This document shows, one piece after another, positions 10,801 to 22,800 of a stretch of DNA of 64,000 bases (positions are counted from its first letter, which is position 1; each line of letters starts with the position of its first letter). The DNA is from Lucinisca nassula. Lineage: Eukaryota > Mollusca > Bivalvia > Lucinida > Lucinidae. A model generated the notes under the pieces. It saw nothing but the letters and a program-made list of their open reading frames with translations. It was not told the DNA's origin and did no database searches. The stretch covers positions 100,380,072 to 100,444,071 of the forward strand of contig OY757014.1 of assembly GCA_963580285.1 (NCBI GenBank). The letters are read 5' to 3'. A program made the translations under genes and the position numbers.

Positions 10801-13800
10801 ATACTATTTGATCGAGAAACTTCATACCTGGATATTCAATTTCCATGTGACCCAGTGAATGACATAAAAATATATCTAGGTCATTTTGACCTATATTTTA
10901 TGGTTCAGTGATTGTGCCATGTGTTTTGAATACTATTTCATGGAAAAGATTCATACCTGGATTATAAGTAAGTTCCATGAGGCAAGATGATTGACTTATA
11001 AATATATCTAGGTCAATGTGACCTATTTTTGTGGTTCAGTGGTTTTACCTTGTAACTTGGACACTATTTCCTGTAGAAATGTCATACTTGGAATATATGT
11101 TTAATGTGACCTGATGATTGACCATGAAATATAGCTCGGTCATTGTGACCTATATTTCATGGTTCAGTGATTTTATCTTATATCTTGAAGGTGTGAAACA
11201 GGCGAGCTATGCTGTCATGAGACAGCTTTGTTTGATTTTTGGTTTAACGTCCCCGTCAACACTGTATATGTCATTTTGTTTCCAATTTTGGGGGACTTTT
11301 ACCCGACACTGAGATGAAATGACATCTCATTATAAGCGTTTATAAGCGTAGGTGGTCCGACTCGCACCGCTTTACCTGGGCAGGCTTAGATCCTCTAAGC
11401 GGCTTACCAGTACTCGTATGGGGTCGATTTCAGCTCTGCATGGAAGCATCATGCAACCCATATATTTCTTCAAGTCCCGATGTGCGGGGGCAGTGTCATG
11501 TGACAGCGCTTGTTTTCTTACTTATATACTCCAAACATAGCTTGTGGGTGCTAATTAGAACCCCCTCATTGAGGTGGGTCTAGTGAGTACCTACAACCTA
11601 TGACTTGGAGCAGAAATGAGACTGACAATGTGTACCCCTGTAAACCTGTGTTTTCTCTATATACAGTCAATGCTCAGCACCAGGTCTTGTTAATATGATG
11701 AATAGTGATCGTTCATGTTTATTTCAATGTCATAACATTTGCCAGGTCTTTCAGAGGATGTTTGACTGCTCGGCCGCTGCTCAAGATCCTGGCAAATACT
11801 AATGCATGAAAAAAAAGAAAGATTCCTATATTAAAACAACATAGATATTACATATGATTTACATATTATAGAATCTTGTGCTTGAAAACAGAGTCACTTA
11901 ATGCTCTGCATGCTGAGTAATTTTTTTTTTGCAGCAGACGACATTTTGAAATATTTTTCTAATTTTTCCATAAAACAGGATTTGACATCTCATGTAAATT
12001 GTCTCCTAAGGAGACAATTTGCATGAGATGTCTAATCCTGTTTTTTTGGGAAATATGAGAAAAATATCAACAAGTTGTCGTCTGCTGAAATAGCCTAGAG
12101 AGTGGTAAAGGTTAAAATAATACTGCAACTAAACCATCACGAAAACACGCCTATATAATTTTGACCCCCCTTGAACCCCACTTTTATATAGTAAAACTGG
12201 GGTTTACAGGGGTAAGCCATATTTTTCTTACCTCTGCCCCAAAATACAGATTGTGGGTACAAGTTAGAACCGCCTTGATGAGGCGGTTCTAACGTGTACA
12301 CACAATCCACATTTCTAGCAGAAACAAGAAAAATATCACAATTTTTCATCTTAAAATTTTGATTTTTCGGCGGTAAAGTTTACAATGTATTTGTATAGGG
12401 GTGTTTTCGTAATGACAATTACAACTGCCTTCCGAAGAAATCGTGTGTTTCTCATTTTGGTCTTTGGTCTTTTTTCAGTTGATGGAGGCGATATTTTTCT
12501 TATTTGGTTCTGTAGCGGAAAACGTTGATCTCGAAGAGAATATTTATATTCCGTCCTTATTAGAGCTTCTACCTAAAATACCCTTCAGTAACATGCAGTT
12601 CATATCAACAGCATTATATATGATTGGTAAGTATCTGAACAGCTCGGCCCCCATCCCATCGGGGCATGAAGAAATAGATGGGCTGCATGATGCTTCCACG
12701 CAGAGCTGAAACCGACCCACACACGAGAACTGGTGGGGATCTAAGCCTGCCCAGGCAAAGCGGTGCGGTCGGCCCGTCCATGCTAATAAAGCCTATTGGT
12801 TTCATTGGGTGGCAGGACTTGAGATGTCATTTCATCTCAAGGTCGGGTAAAAGTCCCACAAAATTGGAAGCAATGTCTCCAAAATGACCTTTACAGTGTT
12901 GACGGGGACATTAAACCTCAAATCAAACAAAATCTGGACAGCTGAGTCGGAACACAAGAACATGTATAAAATGGGGTGTGTGGCCAGCAAAGGTTCCTGT
13001 CAGACTTTGCATTTGTTTAGCTTTGCATTTGTATAGCCTTGCATTTGTGTAGCCTTGCATTTGTGTAAACTTCCATTTGTGTACCCTTGCAAGTCTTCAC
13101 GTTGAGATGTATGGATGTTTCTTGTTCCGAAGATGATTTATATTACCAGGTTGATCAGAGTCTTTGCATGTCACGCTTGCCGACTTGTTCCTTTTGCTGT
13201 GTGGCACTGTTGGATGGTAATGAAGGGCAACGTTGGCAAAAAAGTGGGAAATATGAGCATTTCCAAGATACATGGAAATACTGGTGATTCCCAGGAATTA
13301 CTAGTAATTTCTGGGAAATAGTGGTATATACCAAACTGTGGTGACAACATTAAGACAGACTACTTATTCTTGCACACCAGACAAGGGAATCCGTGATTTT
13401 ACCCTGGGATAGAAATTTATGTTCTGACCCTGGTGTTCCGACCCAAAATCGAATATAATCGCGTGTTTGATAAATACACTGGTTGATTACGACCTTGTAT
13501 GCGCCGCCGTTAAGGTTGACATCACAGCACGTTATGTGACTTCACTAAACATTCCTTTAGTGTCATCACAATATGGCGGATGTCGGAAACTGAAGTAACT
13601 ACAGAATTAAAAATCCATGCAAAGAAATGTTAGGTATGCAAGAAAAAGAATCCTACTTGGGTGTGAGGGATGGATAGAAAAATCCGTCCCTCGAGATCAC
13701 TGTCCGGCATCACTTGGCAAGCCTCGTGATGCCGGACAGTGACCCTCGGGATGGATTTTTCCATCCACCCCTCACACCCATATAAGATTCTTATATACCC

Positions 13801-16800
13801 TGTCCATCTAACTATATGAAAGCAAATACATAACAGTGTCCCACTGGTTTCCTTGTAGAATCCCCTTTGCTGATACAAGAAGGGCGGTTGTCAGCCTCAA
13901 TGAAATAATGTGCACTGTATGTATAGGCCTGCCTGGGAAAAATGCAGTCTTGTTCAACAAATAAGTTTTGATTAGATGGATCCTTTGGAAGCAAAGAAGA
14001 CAACAAATAAATGAAAATAGCAGACTCAGTTTTATTATGCCCCCGCCATTCGAAGAATGGTGGAAAGGGCATATAGCGTTGCCCCTGTCCGTGCGTCCGT
14101 TCGTCCGTGCGTCCGAAACTTAAACGCAGTCAATTACTTCTTTATTTCTTGATGGATTTTAAAATTACTCGGCAGAAATGTTAACCATCATGAGACAACG
14201 TGTCACGTGCAAAACCCAGGTCCGTACCTCCAAGGTCAAGGTCATACTTAGAGGTCAAAGGTCAAAAAAAGGGTCCGAAACTTAAATGCAGTCAATAACT
14301 TTCTTATTTCTGGATGGATTTTGAAATTACTTTGTAGAAATGTTAACCATCATGAGACGATATGTCACATGCAAAACCCAGGTCCGTACCTCCAAGGTCA
14401 AGGTCATACTTAGAGGTCAAAAGTCAAAAAAAGGGTCCAAAACTTAAACGCAGTCAATAACTTTCTTATTTCTGGATGGATTATTAAATTACTTTGAAGA
14501 AATGTTAACCATCATGAGACGATGTGTTACATGCAAAACCCAGGTCCATACCTCCAAGGTCAAGGTCATACTTAGAGGTCAAAGTTCAAAAAAAGGGTCC
14601 GAAACTTAAACGCAGCCAATAACTTACTTATTTCTGGATGGATTTTGAAATTATTTTGAAGAAATGTTAACCATCATGAGACAATGTGTCACGTGCAGAC
14701 CCAGATCCGTACCTCCAAGGTCAAGGTCATACTTAGAGGTCAAATGGCATAAAAAGGGTCCAAAACTTAAACATGGTCAATAACTTTCTATGGATGAATA
14801 CAAACATAGACATATTTCAGGCGGGGGCATCCGTGTCCTATGGACGCATTTCTAGTTTAGTCTGTTCATGACCAGGACTGAAATATGCAACACCAGCCAC
14901 GTCTTCCAGCACTGGCTTTAGCATAACTCTGTTTTCAAAATGATTCTAAATAAAAATGGTCCCAAAGGACCAGAAAATATAATCTGCACTATGATGATGT
15001 ACGGGGAGACTTAAATAGTGTTGACCGAGTCATTAACCCATTCAGTACCGGAAACCGGAGGCACAACAGACGCAATTTTTGTTGTACGGCAGCTGCAAGA
15101 GAAGTATCTGGCGGCCAACAGGAGACTCTACATGGCTTTTGTAGACCAGGAGAAGGCATTTGACCGAGTGCCTTGGAAAGTCATCTGGTGGGCACTAAGA
15201 AAACTTGGAGTGGACGAGTGGATTGTAAAACTGGTCCAAGGGATGTATGCTAATGCTCGGAGCCGTGTCCGTGTTGGTGATGGTTACAGTGAAGAATTCG
15301 AGGTGAAGGTGGGTGTTCATCAAGGCTCTGTTCTCAGCCCACTGCTTTTCATCATTGTGCTTGAAGCCTTGTCATGCGAGTTCTGCTCTGGAGTCCACTG
15401 GGAGGACCTGTATGCTGATGACCTTGTCATCATAGCTGAATCCCTTGAGGAATGTGTCAGGAGGCTCTTAGCTTGGAAAGACGCAATGGAGGCGAAAGGG
15501 CTGAGAGTGAATGCAGGAAAGACAAAGATCATGATCTGTGGTACAGGTCTGGACCTCTTGCAGAGTACACGCCAGTTCCCATGCGCTGTATGTCGCACTG
15601 GAGTGGGCAGCAACAGTATCTTTTGTAATGGCTGCAAGTCCTGGGTGCACAAGAAATGCAGTGGGCTCAAAAGCTTGATAGAGGACCCTGATTACAGGTG
15701 TACACGGTGCCAAGGAACTGCACGCCCCAAAGATGGCAGACCACAGAGGGAAGTCCAAGTCGGATCCGACAAGCTAGAGGTTGTAGCTTCCTTTTGCTAC
15801 CTAGGTGATACGCTCTCTGCAGCGGGTGGTTGCGACCTTTCAACTACATCACGTGTGAAAACAGCCTGGAAGAAATTCAAGGAGTAAGTTGCTACCAGCT
15901 CTCTCTTCCCGCCACCTCTCGTTCAAGACACGTGGCTGTGTGTATAGCTCTTGTGTGCGGAGCGCAATGCTCCATGCCAGTGAGACATGGCCTTTGACAA
16001 AGCCAAACCTCCAACGTCTACAGCGAAATGACAGGCCAATGATCAGACAGATCTGCAATGTCAAGCCACAGGACACTGTCACCATCAGGTCCAGTGAGTT
16101 ACTTGAGCGTCTTGGCATTGAGGACCTGGACCTCATCCTGAAAGAGAGAAGGCTTCGCTGGTATGGACATGTGGAACGCTCCAACGGTGCAGTCAAGACT
16201 GCCTGTGACATACAGGTAGGTGGAAAGCGGGGGCTGGGAAGACCCAAGATGACCTGGAAGCAGCTAACAGAAAGAGATTGTAGAGAATGGATGCTCTCTG
16301 CTATCGATCCTCATGATAGACAAGCCTGGAGATCTGGTGTAAGATCTGCCATGCGTGCAGCAAGCCAGCTACCTAGAAGGGGGCCCACTTATGTGGACAT
16401 TGCCCCTGTACCTGCACGTTATTCAAAAATCCGTTGATGATGATGAAACTCCTAAAGGGGCAAACAGTGCAGGCCCAGATCAGACCCTGTAGAACGCAGC
16501 GTCTGATCAGGGCCTCCACTGTTTGCTACTAGTTCAGCCATTTTTCAAATAAATTTTGATGAAACACAACCTGGCACCCCAAAATTTTGGAATGGACTTC
16601 TGCTATATATAAGGAGGAAGATTCCATTTGGTACAAAAAGGGTTAAATTTCAAACAAGCAAAATCTGTAGATGAATTACACCTGTGGACACAAAAGCGTT
16701 CAAACTCCGATGAAGTACCTTTCAAGGAATCTCTTTGCATCGAGTTAATTTGACAAGCAAATGTCATTCATCAAAGTAGTCTAAAACTGATCAAGCAATA

Positions 16801-19800
16801 TACATTGATTGGTCTTATTATGGCAAGCACTTTTCCCCATTTTTTAGATCTGATTGACATTCGAGATGTATTCTGATTGGACAGTGCAAGGTCTACAATG
16901 AAAATAAACAACACTTTGTATTTTGAATTTATTCCTGTCTTGCAGTTGACTGACAGGATGTAAGGAAATATTGAAAGAAACATCTGCAGAGATGTACAGG
17001 CTGATCTGCATCTTTGGTGGTCAAGTATGCCAATTTGTTAATCCCCCGCCGCGAAGCAGAGCGGTGATTATGGGAATGGTCTTCGTCTGTCCATCTATCC
17101 CTCCGTCCATCCATCCATCCGTCCATCCATGCATCCATCTTTGTCCATCTGGACATTGGGGCTTGAAGTAATAGATGGGCTGCATGATGCTTCCACGCAG
17201 AGCTGAAACCGTCCACACACGTGTACTGGTAAACCGCTTAGAGGATCTAAGTCTGTTCAGGCAAAGCGGTGTGAGTCGGACCGTCCAGGCTTATAAACCC
17301 TATCGGTTTCATTGGGCGACAGGGCTTGAGATGAACTGAGAATGTAAATATTGAAATTTATTATGCAGGTTCATTTGGCGAGTGGATGAACTGTCATCCG
17401 GAGTGTCTACGCTGCGCCATTCCACTTCTGCTACAAGGTATCGTCAATCCAGAAGTAGCTATGCCTGCGACAATGGCACTAAAAGATGTTACACGAGAGA
17501 ATCTTGATCACATACAGCCTTATATACAACAGATCCTCCAGGCTAGTAAGGTAGGTATACTGATGATCCTCTTTTGCTGGCATCAGATGGACGTTTTTTG
17601 TTGCACCTGCATTAAGCATGTCGGGATGTAGGAGTCTGCCTGGTTTTCAGTCAGTTTGTTTAGGTGGGTGTTCATCAAGGCTCTGTTCTCAGCCCACTGC
17701 TTTTCATCATTGTGCTTGAAGCCTTGTCATGCGAGTTCCGCTCTGGAGTCCCCTGGGAGGACCTGTATGCTGATGACCTTGTCATCATAGCTGAGTCCCT
17801 TGAGGAATGTGTCAGGAGGCTATTAACTTGGAAAGACGCAATGGAGGCGAAAGGGCTGAGATTGAATGCAGGAAAGATAAAGATCATGATCTGTGGTACA
17901 GATCTGGACCTCTTGCAGAGTACAGGCCAGTTCCCATGCGCTGTATGTCGCACTGGAGTGGGCAGCAACAGTATCTTTTGTAATGGCTGCAAGTTCTCGG
18001 TGCACAAGAAATGCAGTGGGCTCAAACGCTTGATAGAGGACCCTGATTACAGGTGTACACGGTGCCAAGGAACTGCACGCCCCTTAGATGGCAGACCACA
18101 GAGGGAAGTCCAAGTCGGAGCCAACAAGCTGGAGGTTGTAGCTTCCTTTTGCTACCTAGGTGATATGCTCTCTGCAGCGGGTGGTTGCGACCTTTCAACT
18201 ACATCACGTGTGAAAACAGCCTGGAAGAAATTCAAGGAGATGCTGCCAGCTCTCTCTTCCCGCCACCTCTCATGCAAGACACGTGGCCGTGTCTATAGCT
18301 CTTGTGTGCGGAGGGCAATGCTCCATGCCAGCGAGACATGGCCATTGACAAAGCCAAACCTCCAACGTCTACAGCGAAATGACAGGGCAATGATCAGACA
18401 AATCTGCAATGTCAAGCCACAGGACACTGTCACCATCAGGTCCAGTGAGTTACTTGAGCGTCTTGGCATTGAGGACCTAGACCTCATCCTGAAAGAGAGA
18501 AGGCTTCGCTGGTATGGACATGTGGAATGCTCCAACGGTGCAGTCAAGACTGCCTGTGACATACAGGTAGGTGGAAAGCGGGGGCCAGGAAGGCCCATGA
18601 TGACCTGGAAGCAGCTAACAGAAAGAGATTGCAGAGAATGGAAGCTCTCTGCTATCGATCCTCATGATAGACAAGCCTGGAGATCTGGTGTAAGATCTGC
18701 CATGCGTGCAGCAAGCCAGCTACCTGGAAGGGGGCCCACTTATGTGGACGTTGCCCCTGTACCTGCACGTTAATCAAAAATCTTTTGATGATGATGATTT
18801 GTTCATCTGGCCGTTAGTCAATCTGTCAATGCTAGCATCAGCCCAAATTTTAAGTGAATGTCTCTTAGAGATGCAATCATTGGAGAAACATTATCTTGGT
18901 TGGAATTCTTGTTCTGTTAGATCTGCACAATCTAATCATTAGAAGGCGGCCGGAGGATAAATTACCTTTTCATATGACGTCGCGTCTGAGAGTGTAATAA
19001 CGTCGTGTAATAAATTCGATAATCCACTAGTGGATTAAGATTAAATATGTAAATTAGTAAGATACGCCCCGTAACATTACATGCACGATGCCCTTAATGA
19101 CGTCGTGTTTATTAATGACAGAATATTGACATTTTTGTTAAACAATGGTGAAAAAAGGCGTTTTAAATGTCATATGATAAATAGAATCTTGCATTCATGC
19201 TCATGTATTATTGAATTTATTAACTCGATGAAGAAAAGGGATAAAATGCTCGGCACAGCCTCGCATTTTATCCCTTTTTCTCAACTCGTTTAATAAATTC
19301 AGTAATACATGAACACTCATGTAAGATCCTCTCTGTCAACAATTTATTAAACTCGTTGAGGAAAAGGGACAAAATGCTCGGCAAAGCCTCGCATTTTGTC
19401 GCTTTTCCTTTTTCTATTTGAACATGCAGTGTTAATAGTTACCAAAAGGTTGTCTCCCTTGCAAAATGGCAGAAAATTTGATAGGTGCAACTTTTCTCCT
19501 TAACCCTTTTTGTACCAAATGGAATCTTCCTTCTTATATATAGCAGGAGTCCATTTCAAAATTTAGGGGTGTCAGGTTGTGTTTTCATCAAAATTTATTT
19601 GGAAAATGACTGAACTTATAGCAAACAGTGGAGGCCCTGATCAGACGCCGCGTTCTGCGGCATCTGATCTTGGCCTGCATTGCTTGCCAGGATACCCGTC
19701 TTCGGGTTTCTGGTACTAAATGGGTTAATCATATGGCTAAACCCTATTGGTTTCATTGAGCGGCAGGGATTGAGATGTCATTTCATCTCAGTGTCGGGTA

Positions 19801-22800
19801 AAAGTCCCACAAAATTGGAAGCAATGTCTCCAAATGACCTAAATAGTGTTGATGGGGACGCTTAACCTCAAATCAAACAAAACAAACTTTTAAATTGTGG
19901 CTGCCTGTATCGAAACTTAACGAATAGGTTGGTTACTGTCGAAAGAATGTGGTACCCAGATAGGAGCAGTCTGATCCGGGTCCTCACTGTTTGACAGCAT
20001 GCAAAAACATGTTTGATAAGTTTGCATGAAGATTCAGCAGACGACAAAAGCAGACAACATTTTAAGATGCAGCTTTCTCGGCAGCTTAAGGGGGAATGGG
20101 AACACCTAGCACATTTTTCTGCCATTTTTCAAAGGGAGATAACATTTGGGACTTCCTGTTCACTTTTCTATGGGCTCACTCCCACCGAAAAAGGGGTATA
20201 CTCTTTAAGGAAAGAATTTGCTTTTCTGAGTATGCACAGAACTTTTTATGAAATTTCTACAATTTCATATGCTATGTTTTCTGTGTCATTAAAAGTGTTC
20301 TGTGCATACTCATTAGAATGGTCTCTCTGAAGTTTTCTGTGTCATTAAAACACAAAGCAAATGAAATTGTAGAAATTTCATAAAAAGTGTTCTGTGCATA
20401 CTCATTAGAATGGTCTCTCTGAAGTTTTCTGTGTCATTAAAACACAAAGCAAATGAAATTGTATAAATTTAATAAAAAGTGTTCTGTGCATACTCATTAG
20501 AATGGTCTCTTTGAAGTTTTCTGTGTCATTAAAACACAAAGCATATGAAATTGTAGAAATTTCATAAAATGTGTTCTGTGCATTCTCATTAGAATGGTCT
20601 TTTTGAAGTTTTCTGTGTCATTAAAACACAAAGCACATGAAATTGTAGAAATTTCATAAAAAGTGTTCTGTGCATACTCATTAGAATGGTCTCTTTGAAG
20701 TTTTCTGTGTCATTAAAACACAAAGCATATGAAATTGTAGACATTTCATAAAAAGTGTTCTGTGCATACTCATTAGAATGGTCTCTTTGAAGTTTTCTTT
20801 GTCATTGAAACACAAAGCATATGAAATTGTAGAAATTTCATAAAAAGTATTCTGTGCATACTCATTAGAATGGTCTCTTCGAAGTTTTCTGTGTCATTAA
20901 AACACAAAGCATATGAAATTGTAGAAATTTCATAAAAAGTGTTCTGTGCATACTCATTAGAATGGTCTCTTTGAAGTTTTCTTTGTAATTGAAACACAAA
21001 GCATATGAAATTGTAGAAATTTCATAAAAAGTGTTCTGTGCATACTCATTAGAATGGTCTCTTTGAAGTTTTCTGTGTCATTAAAACACAAAGCATATGA
21101 AATTGTAGAAATTTCATTAAAAGTGTTCTGTGCATACTCATAAGAATGGTCTCTCTGAAGTTTTCTGGGTCATTAAAACACAAAGCATATGAAATTGTAG
21201 AAATTTCATAAAAAGTGTTCTGTGCATACTCATTAGAATGGTCTCTTTGAAGTTTTCTATGTCATTAAAACACAAAGCATATGAAATTGTAGAAATTTCA
21301 TAAAAAGTGTTCTGTGCATACTCATTAGAATGGTCTTTTTGAAGTTTTCTTTGTCATTGAAACACAAAGCATATGAAATTGTAGAAATTTAATAAAAAGT
21401 GTTCTGTGCATACTCATTAGAATGGTCTCTTTGAAGTTTTCTTTGTCATTGAAACACAAAGCATATGAAATCTTAGAAATTTCATAAAAAGTGTTCTGTG
21501 CATACTCATTAGAATGGTCTCTTTGAAGTTTTCTGTGTCATTAAAACACAAAGCATATAAAATTGTAGAAATTTCATAAAAAGTGTTCTGTGCATACTCA
21601 TTAGAATGGTCTCTTTGAAATTTTCTGTGTCATTAAAACACAAAGCATATAAAATTGTAGAAATTTCATAAAAAGTGTTCTGTGCATACTCATTAGAATG
21701 GTCTCTTTGAAGTTTTCTGAGTCATTAAAACACAAAGCATATGAAATTGTAGAAATTTCATAAAAAGTGTTCTGTGCATTCTCATTAGAATGCTTTTTTT
21801 TTTTTAAGTTTTCTGTGTCATTAAAACACAAAGCATATGAAATTGTAGAAATTTCATAAAAAGTGTTCTGTGCATACTCATTAGAATGCTTTTTTTTTAA
21901 GTTTTCTTTGTCATTAAAACATAAAGCATATGAAATTGTAGAAATTTTTATAAAAATTGTTCTGTGCATACTCATTAGAATGGTCTCTTGGAAGTTTTCT
22001 GTGTGATTAAAACACATAGCATATGAAATTGTAGAAATTTCATAAAAAGTTCTGTGCATACTCATTAGAATTGTCTCTTTGAAGTTTTCTGTGTCATTAA
22101 AACACAAAGCATATGAAGTAGTAGAAATTTCATAAAAAGTGTTCTGTGCATACTCATTAGAATGGTCTCTTTGAAGTTTTCTGTGTCATTAAAACACAAA
22201 GCATATGAAATTGTAGAAATTTCATTAAAAGTGTTCTGTGCATACTCATAAGAATGGTCTCTCTGAAGTTTTCTGGGTCATTAAAACACAAAGCATATGA
22301 AATTGTAGAAATTTCATAAAAAGTGTTCTGTGCATACTCATTAGAATGGTCTCTTTGAAGTTTTCTGTGTCATTAAAACACAAAGCATATGAAATTGTAG
22401 AAATTTCATAAAAAGTGTTCTGTGCATACTCATTAGAATGGTCTCTTTGATGTTTTCTTTGTCATTGAAACACAAAGCATATGAAATTGTAGAAATTTAA
22501 TGAAAAGTGTTCTGTGCATACTCATTATAATGGTCTCTTTGAAGTTTTCTGTGTCATTAAAACACAAAGCATATGAAATTGTAGAAATTTCATAAAAAGT
22601 GTTCTGTGCATACTCATTAGAATGGTCTCTTTGACGTTTTCTGGGTCATTAAAACACAAAGCATATGAAATTGTAGAAATTTCATAAAAAGTTATGTGCA
22701 TACTCATTAGAATGGTCTCTTTGAAGTTTTCTGTGTCATTAAAACACAAAGCATATGAAATTGTAGAAATTTCATAAAAAGTGTTCTGTGCATACTCATT

